From contig DBZJ01000177.1 in NCBI GenBank assembly GCA_002311635.1, positions 428-20,034 on the forward strand: a stretch of DNA of 19,607 bases, given 5' to 3'. Below the pieces are notes generated by a model. It did not search any database and had not been told where the DNA came from. It was given only the letters and a program-made list of their open reading frames with translations. This document shows positions 1 through 7,764 of the stretch, in pieces (positions within the stretch are counted from its first letter, which is position 1; each line of letters begins with the position of its first letter). The stretch is from Syntrophaceae bacterium UBA1163 (GTDB lineage: Bacteria; Desulfobacterota; BSN033; UBA1163). Both the position numbers and the translations under genes were made by a program.

Positions 1-51
1 GGCCACCACGGAGTTCGTCGTTCCTAAATCGATTCCTATTGTCTTTGCCAT
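1..51 (-). CDS. dnaK: Chaperone DnaK (Hsp70), N-terminal fragment
   Basis: Only the first 17 codons are in the window; the gene runs off the left edge. The peptide MAKTIGIDLGTTNSVVA is the hallmark Hsp70 N-terminus, the phosphate-1 loop of the actin-like ATPase fold. A clear ribosome binding site (AAGGAGGGG on the minus strand, about 58-68) precedes the ATG at 51. DnaK is the ATP-driven cytoplasmic chaperone whose nucleotide exchange is catalysed by GrpE, encoded immediately upstream. The order hrcA-grpE-dnaK is the classic arrangement. Identity is nearly certain despite the truncation. Confidence 0.96.
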   Translation of the reverse strand, partial: MAKTIGIDLGTTNSVVA

Positions 52-67
52 TTTAATTTCCCCTCCT

Positions 68-133
68 TAAAATTTACCCCAGCGGGGTTGGTTAAATTTT
101 AGAATAATCCCCCCGTTGGAATTTCTAACGGGG
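68..133 (-). promoter_or_regulatory. Two stem-loops in the grpE-dnaK spacer
   Basis: The 94-bp spacer holds two inverted repeats. One pairs TAAAATTTA (68-76) with TAAATTTTA (93-101) and encloses CCCC-AGC-GGGG (77-87). The other pairs CCCCGTT (111-117) with AACGGGG (127-133). The first ends against the dnaK ribosome binding site, so it could affect dnaK translation or mark an mRNA processing point. Read on the minus strand neither is followed by a clean T-run, so a strong terminator is unlikely. The structures are seen; the role is inferred. Confidence 0.45.
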
Positions 134-145
134 TTTTATTCAAAA

Positions 146-772
146 TCATTCGGACGTCCGAGCCTCTTTCTGCGGAGGTTTCGACACGGAAACGGTTGCC
201 GCTCTCAAGAGGCGATCATTCAAAAGGTAGCCCTTCTGGAATTGCTCTACGACTTGGTTGGGCTCGTGCTCGTCTGTTTCCACGACTAACATCGCCTCGT
301 GCACGGCCGGATCGAAGGGCTTTCCAACAGATTCGAAAGAAGAAAGACCAAATCGGTTCAGGACCTGGAGAAGCTGCTGGATGGTCAATCGAACCCCTTC
401 GATTAAGACCCCGGCGTCCGCTACCTTTTCAGCATGATTCACTGCTCTCTCCAAATTATCGATAAAGGGAAGGATCGCCCTGATCAAATCTTCATTGGCA
501 AATTTGGTCCAATCCTCTTTTTCTTTGGCCGCCCTTTTCTTGTAGTTGTCAAAATCAGCGGCAAGCCTGAGGAGACGGTCGTGATGTCCCTTGAGCTCTT
601 TCTCCTTTTCCTCCAGTTTCTTTTTCAGTTCCTCGATCTCCTTTTCTTTCTCTTCCCTTTCTTCCTGTATGTGGTAATGGAGCTCTTGGCCAATGGTCTC
701 GATGGACGCTTCCTGGCCTTTCTTCGACGCTCCCTTTGGGTCTTGATTTTTCTTAGTCTCCTTTTTCTCCAT
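146..772 (-). CDS. grpE: GrpE nucleotide exchange factor
   Basis: This 208-residue protein has the GrpE layout. A charged N-terminal tail (residues 1-35) leads into a long Glu/Lys-rich coiled coil (about 36-65), then the conserved DFDNYKKR segment (about 74-81), the helical core, and the C-terminal beta domain with GKPFDPAVHEAM and GYLLNDRLLRAA. GrpE dimers release ADP from DnaK in the cytoplasm and act as a thermosensor. Length is normal for the family (E. coli about 197). The ribosome binding site is weak (AGAAAGA just before the ATG). It lies between hrcA and dnaK in the same direction and is probably cotranscribed with both. Confidence 0.96.
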   Translation of the reverse strand: MEKKETKKNQDPKGASKKGQEASIETIGQELHYHIQEEREEKEKEIEELKKKLEEKEKELKGHHDRLLRLAADFDNYKKRAAKEKEDWTKFANEDLIRAILPFIDNLERAVNHAEKVADAGVLIEGVRLTIQQLLQVLNRFGLSSFESVGKPFDPAVHEAMLVVETDEHEPNQVVEQFQKGYLLNDRLLRAATVSVSKPPQKEARTSE

Positions 773-870
773 TCTTTCTACCCCGGCTTCTGCCCTGGCC
801 CAGAATCCCCTTTCCCTTAAGAAATCATCTTTTCACAAACAAGATAAGGTCTGCTGGAGAAGGAGATGTG

Positions 871-1902
871 TTATGTCTCCAGGATCTCCGTGAGGAGTTT
901 GGCCGTGTACCCGACCAGGGGAATCACTCTCGAATAGTTCATTCGACGAGGTCCGATGACCCCTAGAACACCCAGGACGTCGCCTCCACAACTATAGGTG
1001 GAGGTGACGACGCTGCACGTCTCCATCTCCTGAACCTGGCTCTCAGATCCGATCGCAATTTGGACCCCCTTCGGCGCCGCAAACTTCTCCAGGAGTTTCA
1101 CCATGATGGCCTTTTCCTCAAACGTCCGAAAGAGATCGGTCATTCTTGAGACACTGCTGAATTCAGGCTCGCTCAGAATATTGGTCTTGCCCTCGATGAA
1201 GACATCCGAGTCATCGATGGAAGAAAAAGCCTTTTCCCCCAGCAGGAGGGCCTGTTCAAGGAGATGATCGTAAGCCTTCTTTGCCACCTTCATCTGCTCC
1301 AACAGTCTCTCCCTCACCTGAAAGAGAGTGAGACCTGCCAGGAAGCCATTCAGGTAATCTGAGAGATGGTCCAATTCGGATTGTGAAAAATCTTCCTCCA
1401 CTTCGATGATCCGGTTGTGAACCAGACCGGCGGTGCTCACCAAGATAGCCAGAACCAGATATTTTCTCAACTTCACGAACTCAATATGCTGAAGTATGAC
1501 CGAGTTCATTCGGGGCGTCCAAACAATTCCTAAATAATGAGAAGACAACGATAGGATTCGAGAGGTCTCCCGGAACAGGTCCGGCCCCTCGTTGAGATGC
1601 CCCACGTATTTGGATCGCATCTCCTGTTGCTCCTGATCACTGAGCTCGTGGACATCGATGATCGCGTCGACGTAAAACCGAAGACCCCTCTCCGTTGGCA
1701 CCCTCCCTGCTGACGTGTAGGGTTGAGAGAGTAAGCCCAATTCTTCCAAATCCGACATGATATTCCGTATGGTAGCAGGGCTCAGGTTAAGGTTCGATTG
1801 CTTGGAGATCTTCCTTGAACCCACGGGCTCTGCCGTGAGAATGTAATCTTCAATGATGGTTTCCAAAACCCGCTTCATCCTTTCGGAAAGGGAAAAATCC
1901 AT
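871..1902 (-). CDS. hrcA: HrcA heat-shock repressor
   Basis: The 343-residue protein begins with the HrcA winged helix (about 1-75), including SPATIRNIMSDLEELGLL and the wing TSAGRVPTERGLRFYV. The dimerisation and inserted domains follow, ending in the IGPRRMNYSRVIPLV motif. HrcA normally represses groE and dnaK operons by binding CIRCE and is kept folded by GroEL. The ATG at 1902 has an AAGGAGAAG ribosome binding site close upstream. A good promoter sits at 1979-2007. No CIRCE (TTAGCACTC-N9-GAGTGCTAA) was found before hrcA, grpE or dnaK, so if HrcA controls this operon it uses a degenerate site, or it acts elsewhere. Confidence 0.96.
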   Translation of the reverse strand: MDFSLSERMKRVLETIIEDYILTAEPVGSRKISKQSNLNLSPATIRNIMSDLEELGLLSQPYTSAGRVPTERGLRFYVDAIIDVHELSDQEQQEMRSKYVGHLNEGPDLFRETSRILSLSSHYLGIVWTPRMNSVILQHIEFVKLRKYLVLAILVSTAGLVHNRIIEVEEDFSQSELDHLSDYLNGFLAGLTLFQVRERLLEQMKVAKKAYDHLLEQALLLGEKAFSSIDDSDVFIEGKTNILSEPEFSSVSRMTDLFRTFEEKAIMVKLLEKFAAPKGVQIAIGSESQVQEMETCSVVTSTYSCGGDVLGVLGVIGPRRMNYSRVIPLVGYTAKLLTEILET

Positions 1903-1936
1903 CTGAAGCTTCTCCTTGTTTAATTTAGGCTAACGA

Positions 1937-1974
1937 GGCGGACATTTCTGCTTAAAAGCATATTTATTTCCGCC
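1937..1974 (-). promoter_or_regulatory. Nested dyad at the predicted hrcA transcription start
   Basis: Arms GGCGGA (1937-1942) and TCCGCC (1969-1974) enclose a second palindrome, TGCTT-AA-AAGCA (1949-1960). The dyad starts about five bases downstream of the hrcA -10 box, where a repressor site or a 5' mRNA stem would sit. It is not a CIRCE match. It could be a diverged HrcA operator, another factor's site or an RNA stem-loop. The symmetry is seen; the function is inferred. Confidence 0.4.
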
Positions 1975-1978
1975 CTTT

Positions 1979-2007
1979 AAGATAATTACGGATGGCCGGT
2001 TTGTCAA
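1979..2007 (-). promoter_or_regulatory. Sigma70-type promoter for hrcA
   Basis: On the minus strand a perfect TTGACA (-35, 2002-2007) is separated by exactly 17 bp from TATCTT (-10, 1979-1984; 4 of 6 consensus). It lies just after the stop codon of the upstream YhaM-like gene and about 75 bp before the hrcA start. This would give hrcA-grpE-dnaK a start of their own in addition to read-through from lon and yhaM. Confidence 0.65.
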
Positions 2008-2022
2008 GAAATTGGAAGAATT

Positions 2023-3027
2023 TTATCCTTCCTCTTCCGGTTCATTTTCCCCAATTTTATCAGATAGTTCCATCTGACCTAAAAGGGGCGGTACATAAAA
2101 GTTCTGCTCGAAGATGCGGTGGTAGGCACTCCATCTGGACCCCTCGGGAACCTCTCTTTTTATGAATTGTTGAACTCCGGTGATTTTTGCATCCATGTCA
2201 TCTAAGAAATGGAGCATCACCGCTTCCAGCGTCATCGGTCTTTTGGGTGAACCCCACATATACTGACCATGGTGACTGAGGAGGAAATGCCTCAACAGCA
2301 TGGAAAGGTCCTTCGGGAAATCGGGGAGTTGACGGATTTTATCTTCCACCCTTTCTATCCCAAGAAGGATGTGGCCGAGAAGGCGGCCTTCATCTGAATA
2401 GTCTAAGGATCGGTGGTAGGAGAGTTCATCGACCTTTCCGATATCGTGGAGGATCGAACCTGTAAGCAAGAGGTCGAGGTTCAATCCGCTGTAATGGCTG
2501 GCATTTTTCAATACCAGGTGCGCCAGGGAAAGAGTATGCTCTAAGAGACCGCCTAAATAATTGTGATGGAGCCATTTGGACGCGGGCGCGATTTTAAAAA
2601 GTTTCACGAAGGATTCATCTTCCCAGAAGAGTTGGAGGAGCTGGCTGAGGTGCGGGTTCTTTATCTGTCGGCTGACTTCCACCAGGGTTTGGAACATCTC
2701 GTCGATGTTTTTTTCGGTCATCGGGAAAAAATCTGAAAAAAGAATTTCGTCTTCGCCTTTTCTATCGATATGGGTGATGTTTAATTGAAGATGCTCCTGA
2801 AAGGAGACTGCCTTTCCCGTCACCTGGACGAAGTCGTCCTTCTGAAAGGATTCGGCAAGGTTTTCCACCGATGTCCAAATCCTGCCTTCGATCTCTCCGG
2901 AGCGGTCCACCAGTTTCAACTTTAAGTACGTGTTTCCCGTCTTGGTGATCCCGGAAGACTTCTCCTTGACCAGAAAGAGGGATTCCACACTGTCATTTTC
3001 TTTGATGTCGTTCATGTACGTCTTCAT
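2023..3027 (-). CDS. YhaM-like 3'-5' exoribonuclease (OB fold plus HD domain)
   Basis: With the ATG at 3027 the protein has 334 residues. An N-terminal OB-fold (about 12-90) carries the TKTGNTYLKLKLVDRSGEIEG strand pattern typical of nucleic-acid binding. A metal-dependent HD domain follows, with LLEHTLS (His164), HDIGK (His194-Asp195), GH (His219), SHHG (252-253) and DDMDAK (near 277). This domain order and length match the YhaM family, 3'-to-5' exonucleases studied in Firmicutes. The ATG at 3027 is preceded by GGGGAATTC. An in-frame ATG at 3048 would add seven residues but has no plausible ribosome binding site. It follows lon by 44 bp and is probably cotranscribed with it. Confidence 0.85.
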   Translation of the reverse strand: MKTYMNDIKENDSVESLFLVKEKSSGITKTGNTYLKLKLVDRSGEIEGRIWTSVENLAESFQKDDFVQVTGKAVSFQEHLQLNITHIDRKGEDEILFSDFFPMTEKNIDEMFQTLVEVSRQIKNPHLSQLLQLFWEDESFVKLFKIAPASKWLHHNYLGGLLEHTLSLAHLVLKNASHYSGLNLDLLLTGSILHDIGKVDELSYHRSLDYSDEGRLLGHILLGIERVEDKIRQLPDFPKDLSMLLRHFLLSHHGQYMWGSPKRPMTLEAVMLHFLDDMDAKITGVQQFIKREVPEGSRWSAYHRIFEQNFYVPPLLGQMELSDKIGENEPEEEG

Positions 3028-3071
3028 TGAATTCCCCGCTTGCGGCATTCGGAGCCAGCTGACGAAATGGG

Positions 3072-5423
3072 TTATCCTTTCCTTTTCGCCAAAGCGACTT
3101 TCAAGACTTCATCCATATGTTTCACCGGTATGAAGTTGATTTTCCTTCGGACGTAGAGGGGAAGATCGATGAGATCCTTCTTGTTCAGATAGGGTATGAT
3201 GACATCTTTGATTTTGTATCGAAGGGCGGCAAGGGCTTTTTCCTTCAACCCCCCGACCGGGAGAACGCTCCCTCTCAGCGTGATCTCACCCGTCATCGCG
3301 ACATTCTTTTTCACGGGGATGCCTGTGAGAGCAGAGAAGATGGCGACCGCCATGGTAATGCCGGCAGAGGGTCCATCCTTTGGGATGGCGCCTGCGGGGA
3401 CATGGATATGAATCTCTTTGTTGTTAAGGGTATTGGGACTGATCCGATAAGACTTTCCTTTGGATCGGACGTAGGTGAGGGCGGCCTGGGCGGATTCTTT
3501 CATCACGTCTCCGAGATGACCGGTGAGGATGAGCGAGCCTTTGCCCGGAGTGGTGGAGGCTTCCACATGGAGAATTTCGCCGCCGGTCTCCGTCCAGGCC
3601 AGGCCTGTGGCCACACCGACTTCGTTACGTTTTTGTTCTTCATCTGGCAAGTAAGGGGGAGGTCCCAGGAGTTGGTGGAGGTTCTTGGTACTTATTTTGG
3701 TCTTCTCCTTCTTTCCTTCCGCTACTTTCCTGGCGACTTTTCTGCATACGGAAGCCAGTTCCCTCTCGAGGTTGCGGAGGCCGGCCTCCTGAGTATACTG
3801 AGAGATGACCTGAAGGATGGCCTTACCAGAAATTTCAAGCACCTTCGGATTGATCCCGTTTTCTTCCATCTGGCGGGGCAGGAGAAAGGTTTGCGCGATC
3901 TTCAGCTTCTCCAGGTCGGTGTATCCGGGAAGGTTAATCACCTCCATCCGGTCTTTGAGGGCAGAGGGAATGGGGTCGGTCAAATTCCCCGTGGTGATGA
4001 ACATCACGTGAGAAAGGTCGAAGGGGACATTGAGGTAGTGGTCGCTAAAGGCATTGTTCTGTTCCGGGTCGAGAACCTCTAAGAGGGCAGAGGCGGGATC
4101 TCCCCGGAAGTCGATTCCGATTTTATCCACCTCATCCATCATGAAGACCGGATTATTACTTCCGGCCTGTTTAATGGACTGGATGATCCGGCCCGGCAGA
4201 GCGCCGACGTAGGTCCGTCGGTGGCCGCGAATCTCAGCCTCATCTCTTATCCCTCCCAGCGAAATTCTGACGAATTTTCTTCCCAGGGCCCTGGCGATCG
4301 ATCTGCCCAGGGAGGTTTTTCCGACCCCGGGAGGTCCGATAAAGCAGAGGATGGGCCCCTTCATCTTTTTTTTCAATTTATGGACACTCAGGTACTCCAG
4401 AATTCGCTCCTTTACCTTTTCCAAATCGTAGTGGTCTTTCTCCAAAACTTTTTTGGCTTTCTGAAGGTCGAGGTTATCCGTGGTCGCTTTGGACCAGGGC
4501 ATATCGATGAGCCAATCAAGGTAAGTGCGAACCATGGAGGCCTCTGCCGCATCGGGGTGCATCTGTTCCAAGCGCTCCAGCTCGCGCCGGGCCTCCTTTT
4601 CGACCTCTCTGGGCATTTTGGCCTTCTTGATCTTCTGCTGGAGGGACTTGATTTCGTCCGTGCGCTCATCCACCTCTCCCAGTTCGCTTCGAATGGCCCT
4701 CATCTGCTCTCGAAGAAAATATTCCCTTTGCGATTTGGTGATCTCTTCTTTGGCCTGGGACTGAATCTTGGCCTGCATGGTGAGGACCTGAACCTCTTTT
4801 CCGAGGAGCTCGTTCAGCGTCTTCAGCCTTTCCACGGGGTCGAGGATTTCCAAGATCTCCTGGGCCTTTTCAACAGTGAGGTCCAAGTTGGAGGCGACCA
4901 AATCGGCCAACCTTCCTGGGTCGTCGACGCTCTCGAGGACGAACATCATATCCGGGGACAGGAATTTGCCGTAGGAGACAATCCTCTCCAATTGTTCTCT
5001 GACATTTCTCATCAGAGCTTCTGTCTCGAGCGTAATCTGGGTGATGAAAGGGTCTTTAATATTTTCCACTTTCACAAGAGGGTAGGGTGCCGTCTGAAGG
5101 GTCTCTTTGATGGAAGCCTTGGAGAGGCCCTGAACAAGGATCTTGACCCTTCCGTCGGGCAGCTTGAGCATCTTCATGACGACGGCCACCGTGCCCACCC
5201 GGTAGAGATCCTTGGGAGAGGGGTCTTCTTCGGAGGGTTTTTTCTGAGCGACCAGGAAGATCAGGCGGTCTTTTGAGAGGGCTTCTTCAAGAGATTTGAT
5301 CGATTTTTCCCGGTTCACAAAAAGAGGAAGGACCATGTAGGGAAAAACGACGATGTCTCTGATAGGAAGCAACGGGAGGGCTTCCGGAAGCGATAGGAGG
5401 TCCCTTTCAAGCGCTTTTTTCAT
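3072..5423 (-). CDS. lon: ATP-dependent protease Lon (LonA type)
   Basis: The 783-residue protein contains all LonA parts. These are the N-terminal substrate-binding domain ([19 protein letters not shown], about 16-34), a coiled-coil middle (220-300) and the AAA+ module with Walker A GPPGVGKT (363-370) and Walker B MMDEVDK (428-434). The C-terminal protease domain has PKDGPSAG with catalytic Ser686 and GGLKEK with Lys729, 43 residues apart as in E. coli Lon. It degrades misfolded and regulatory proteins in the cytoplasm. Its start overlaps the end of rfaE2 by 17 nt, implying translational coupling. Two long open frames on the opposite strand are shadows of this gene. Confidence 0.97.
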   Translation of the reverse strand: MKKALERDLLSLPEALPLLPIRDIVVFPYMVLPLFVNREKSIKSLEEALSKDRLIFLVAQKKPSEEDPSPKDLYRVGTVAVVMKMLKLPDGRVKILVQGLSKASIKETLQTAPYPLVKVENIKDPFITQITLETEALMRNVREQLERIVSYGKFLSPDMMFVLESVDDPGRLADLVASNLDLTVEKAQEILEILDPVERLKTLNELLGKEVQVLTMQAKIQSQAKEEITKSQREYFLREQMRAIRSELGEVDERTDEIKSLQQKIKKAKMPREVEKEARRELERLEQMHPDAAEASMVRTYLDWLIDMPWSKATTDNLDLQKAKKVLEKDHYDLEKVKERILEYLSVHKLKKKMKGPILCFIGPPGVGKTSLGRSIARALGRKFVRISLGGIRDEAEIRGHRRTYVGALPGRIIQSIKQAGSNNPVFMMDEVDKIGIDFRGDPASALLEVLDPEQNNAFSDHYLNVPFDLSHVMFITTGNLTDPIPSALKDRMEVINLPGYTDLEKLKIAQTFLLPRQMEENGINPKVLEISGKAILQVISQYTQEAGLRNLERELASVCRKVARKVAEGKKEKTKISTKNLHQLLGPPPYLPDEEQKRNEVGVATGLAWTETGGEILHVEASTTPGKGSLILTGHLGDVMKESAQAALTYVRSKGKSYRISPNTLNNKEIHIHVPAGAIPKDGPSAGITMAVAIFSALTGIPVKKNVAMTGEITLRGSVLPVGGLKEKALAALRYKIKDVIIPYLNKKDLIDLPLYVRRKINFIPVKHMDEVLKVALAKRKG

Positions 5424-5895
5424 ATTTTTTCAAGATGGTTTCGATAAGGTTTGAGGTAGAAGCCCCTTTGACAAAAGGAAGGATGACCACTTCTCCCCCT
5501 GACCTTTCGACCACTTCCTTTCCCACGGTTTGTTCTTTTGTCCAATCCCCTCCCTTGACCAATACATCCGGTTTGAGGGAAGTGATGAGTTTCAACGGGT
5601 CTATTTCATCAAAAAGAGCGACGTAGTCTACGCATCCGAGGCCTGAAAGAATTTCCGCTCTCTCTTGTTCGGGTAGGATTGGCCTTCTGCGGCCTTTCAG
5701 CTTTCGGACGGAGGAGTCGCTGTTGACCCCTACCACCAGGACATCTCCGAGGGTTTTGGCTTTTTCAAGATAGCGGACGTGGCCGATGTGGAGAAGATCA
5801 AAACAGCCATTGGTAAAAACAATGCGTTTCCGCTTTGTCTTGAGGTCTGCGATGATTCTGCGAAGCTCTTTTTTTGCCTTGATCTTTCGTCTCAT
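5407..5895 (-). CDS. rfaE2: D-glycero-beta-D-manno-heptose 1-phosphate adenylyltransferase (stand-alone RfaE2)
   Basis: This 162-residue protein has the cytidylyltransferase-like fold signature TNGCFDLLHIGH with the nucleotide-binding HIGH at 36-39. GVNSD (56-60), VKGGDW (113-118) and the C-terminal KGASTSNLI (143-151) follow, as in the adenylyltransferase half of HldE. It converts heptose 1-phosphate and ATP to ADP-heptose, the precursor of the LPS inner core. The ribokinase-like HldA half is not fused here and is not in the window. The ATG at 5895 has an AAGGGGAC ribosome binding site. It is the first gene of the minus-strand cluster and overlaps lon. Confidence 0.93.
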   Translation of the reverse strand: MRRKIKAKKELRRIIADLKTKRKRIVFTNGCFDLLHIGHVRYLEKAKTLGDVLVVGVNSDSSVRKLKGRRRPILPEQERAEILSGLGCVDYVALFDEIDPLKLITSLKPDVLVKGGDWTKEQTVGKEVVERSGGEVVILPFVKGASTSNLIETILKKYEKSA

Positions 5896-5912
5896 TCTGT
5901 GTCCCCTTTATT

Positions 5913-5941
5913 TTAGTATCAGATTTGAACTTCAGAGTCAA
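5913..5941 (-). promoter_or_regulatory. Possible promoter for rfaE2-lon
   Basis: On the minus strand TTGACT (5936-5941) lies 17 bp from TACTAA (5913-5918). TAAAAT (5910-5915) is an alternative -10 at a longer spacing. The -35 is good and the -10 is weak. It is well placed about 20 bp ahead of the rfaE2 start. No heat-shock sigma consensus was recognised. Confidence 0.35.
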
Positions 5942-6163
5942 CTCAGGTCGGACGGATGGTCGATCCCGATCGCCGGAAAAGGATCCCTACTCTCTTAAAA
6001 CAAGGGATCATTTAAAAAAGGGGAAGTGAGAGTGGTGTGAGAATTTTCGGATCGCCCTTCTGAAAGGGCACAATCGTTTTCAAAGGAAAACCAATCCTCC
6101 ATCAAAAGCTTGATAGCCCTGTGGAGCAAAGGGATGTTGTTGAATAAGATCCAAATGTTTCCC
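5942..6163. other. Divergent intergenic region between rfaE2 and the XRE-cupin gene
   Basis: No convincing gene lies here. Two inverted repeats are visible. GATCCCT (5982-5988) pairs with AGGGATC (6003-6009). GCCCTT (6054-6059) pairs with AAGGGC (6064-6069) around a CTGA tetraloop. Neither is followed by a T-run. They may be operator or transcript structures for the two divergent units. The boundary separates housekeeping genes from the catabolic cluster. Confidence 0.4.
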
Positions 6164-6192
6164 TTGACAATAAAAACCCCTTCACCTATAGT
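6164..6192 (+). promoter_or_regulatory. Sigma70-type promoter for the XRE-cupin/liv cluster
   Basis: TTGACA (6164-6169), a 17-bp spacer and TATAGT (6187-6192) form a near-consensus promoter about 45 bp ahead of the regulator start at 6239. It is one of the two strongest promoter matches in the window and probably drives the regulator and the genes behind it. Confidence 0.75.
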
Positions 6193-6200
6193 TTCGTAAT

Positions 6201-6217
6201 ATTAAAAAAAGTTTAAT
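6201..6217 (+). promoter_or_regulatory. Candidate operator just downstream of the XRE-cupin promoter
   Basis: ATTAAA (6201-6206) and TTTAAT (6212-6217) form an inverted repeat with a 5-bp centre, starting eight bases after the -10 box. Such a position suits autorepression by the adjacent HTH regulator. The AT-rich composition makes chance occurrence possible. Confidence 0.35.
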
Positions 6218-6238
6218 CTTAAGAAACCAGAGAGAACG

Positions 6239-6847
6239 ATGACGGCGACCCCTGAGCAGGATATCGGTAAAAGAGTACACTCTGTCCGCTTGCAGCGAGG
6301 GATAAGCCTGCAAGAGCTGGCTTCGCGAACGAATCTTTCTAAAAGTCTTCTCTCCAAAATCGAGAACGGAAAGGTCTCCTCACCCGTCTCTACCCTTTTC
6401 GTCATTGCCAAGGCCCTGAACACCAAGATCACTTATTTCTTCAGCGACCAGGACGAGAACCTCCCAATCATTCTGGTGCGAAAAAATGAACGTCGGCGAT
6501 TTCATCGAGTCGGCGCTCAGTTTGGATATACGTATGACGCTTTAGGTTACAAACGCAAGGAGAAGCTGATGGAGCCCTTTATCCTCTATATGGATAAGAA
6601 GACGGCAAAAAATATTACTTTTTCCCATCCTGGAGAAGAGATACTCTTTTTGCTGGAAGGGACTTGGGAATTCAAACACGGTGATCAAAAACTGATCCTC
6701 AGGAAAGGGGATTGTATTTATTTTGATGCCAGTATCCCTCACTCAGGAAAGCCCATTGGAAATAAACCTGTAAAAGCCTTCATGGTCATTTGTTCAGGAG
6801 AGAACAACAGGTCCCCCCTCGGGGAGCTGGTGTTGGATTACAGATAA
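6239..6847 (+). CDS. XRE-family HTH regulator with C-terminal cupin domain
   Basis: The 202-residue protein has an N-terminal XRE helix-turn-helix (about 9-66; GISLQELASRTNLSKSLLSKIE is the recognition region) and a C-terminal cupin_2 barrel (about 110-190). The barrel has HPGEE (130-134), LLEG and the second-motif histidine PHSG (His168). In this family the cupin senses a small metabolite and the regulator controls neighbouring catabolic or transport genes. The start at 6239 follows an AGAGAG ribosome binding site and a strong promoter. It lies 46 bp ahead of livH on the same strand, so it likely controls the Liv/BKACE cluster and itself. The effector cannot be read from the sequence. Confidence 0.88.
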   Translation: MTATPEQDIGKRVHSVRLQRGISLQELASRTNLSKSLLSKIENGKVSSPVSTLFVIAKALNTKITYFFSDQDENLPIILVRKNERRRFHRVGAQFGYTYDALGYKRKEKLMEPFILYMDKKTAKNITFSHPGEEILFLLEGTWEFKHGDQKLILRKGDCIYFDASIPHSGKPIGNKPVKAFMVICSGENNRSPLGELVLDYR

Positions 6848-6893
6848 AAATACCCTTCGTCACTCGGTGATTTTTCTTGAAAGGAAAAACTGA

Positions 6894-7754
6894 ATGGAAA
6901 CCTTTGTGATTCAGTTTATCCATGGTTTGGTCTATGGCCTACTGCTTTTTCTCGTGGCTTCGGGTCTGACCTTGGTGTTCGGCATGATGAGTGTTCTGAA
7001 CATTGCCCACGTTTCTTTCTATATGCTCGGAGCCTATTTGTCCTACACGATGTTCAAGGTGATGGGCAACTTCTGGTTAGCGCTGATTATTTGCCCGATC
7101 ATCGTTGCTTTCTTGGGAATTCTGATGGAACGTTTTATTTTGCGTCGGGTTCATGCGGCCGGGCACGTGCAGGAGTTTGTCATCACTTTCGGCATCCTTT
7201 TCGCGCTCAATGAAGCGATAATATGGATTTGGGGGTCAGAGAATTTATCCGTTCCCGTTCCGTCAGCCCTTTCGGGCTCTTTACTAATCATGGGGAACAT
7301 CTACCCTGCTTATCGTCTGTTCATTCTCTTCTTCTCACTTTTTATTCTTGCTTTGCTGGCATTCATTCTGATGAAGACGCGTTTGGGGATCACCGTGCGG
7401 GCGATGGTTTCTGACCGGGATATGGCCGAGGCATTGGGCACGAACGCGCCTTTTGTTTTCATGCTGGTCATGGGCATCGGCTCCTGGCTGGCGGGTTTAG
7501 CCGGGGTCATTGCGGCACCCTTTCTCGGTATAAGCTCCGGCATGGGTTTAGACTTCCTGACCGACTGTTTTATCGTGACCGTTACCGGTGGGTTGGGGAG
7601 CCTTTGGGGGGCGGTAGTGGCCTCGTTCCTAATCGGGCAACTATCGTCTTTTGGAATCCTCTTCATGCCCCGTTTCGCGATTGTCTTTGGCTTTCTCTTG
7701 ATGGCAGTCGTGTTGGTGATCAAACCGTCGGGACTTTTTGGAGAAAAGGCGTAG
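6894..7754 (+). CDS. livH: Branched-chain amino acid-type ABC permease, LivH family
   Basis: The 286-residue protein is highly hydrophobic, with about eight membrane segments. It has the LivH hallmarks GLTLVFGMMSVLNIAH near residue 25 and the cytoplasmic coupling loop GITVRAMVSDRDMAEALG (about 165-182), which contacts the ATPase subunits. With LivM it forms the inner-membrane channel of a HAAT importer. The ATG at 6894 follows AAAGGA. It starts the transporter block directly behind the regulator. HAAT importers carry amino acids but also amides, urea, aromatic acids and other small acids, so leucine should not be assumed as substrate. Confidence 0.94.
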   Translation: METFVIQFIHGLVYGLLLFLVASGLTLVFGMMSVLNIAHVSFYMLGAYLSYTMFKVMGNFWLALIICPIIVAFLGILMERFILRRVHAAGHVQEFVITFGILFALNEAIIWIWGSENLSVPVPSALSGSLLIMGNIYPAYRLFILFFSLFILALLAFILMKTRLGITVRAMVSDRDMAEALGTNAPFVFMLVMGIGSWLAGLAGVIAAPFLGISSGMGLDFLTDCFIVTVTGGLGSLWGAVVASFLIGQLSSFGILFMPRFAIVFGFLLMAVVLVIKPSGLFGEKA

Positions 7755-7764
7755 AGAGATTCTT

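Noticed and set aside
111..140. CCCCGTT/AACGGGG stem followed by TTTTATT as a plus-strand terminator
   Set aside because: The T-run lies on the plus strand, but there is no plus-strand gene upstream to terminate within the window.
434..820. A plus-strand, Phe/Leu-rich frame that looks like a membrane protein
   Set aside because: The hydrophobic run is the antisense of the Glu/Lys-rich GrpE coiled coil (GAA/AAG read backwards gives TTC/CTT).
1903..2022. A CIRCE operator ahead of hrcA
   Set aside because: No TTAGCACTC or GAGTGCTAA half-site is present; only an unrelated dyad was found.
3117..5276. Two long plus-strand open frames (3117-4082 and 4221-5276) opposite lon
   Set aside because: They lie wholly antisense to a complete lon with all catalytic motifs, and their translations show no recognisable domains.
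6054..6069. GCCCTT-CTGA-AAGGGC hairpin as a terminator
   Set aside because: No T-run follows on either strand and no gene ends here; the flanking genes are divergent.
7738..7764. TTG start giving livM nine extra residues and an overlap with livH
   Set aside because: The ATG at 7765 is closer to the family start and has an AGAGAG site; the extension MEKRRREIL is not typical.
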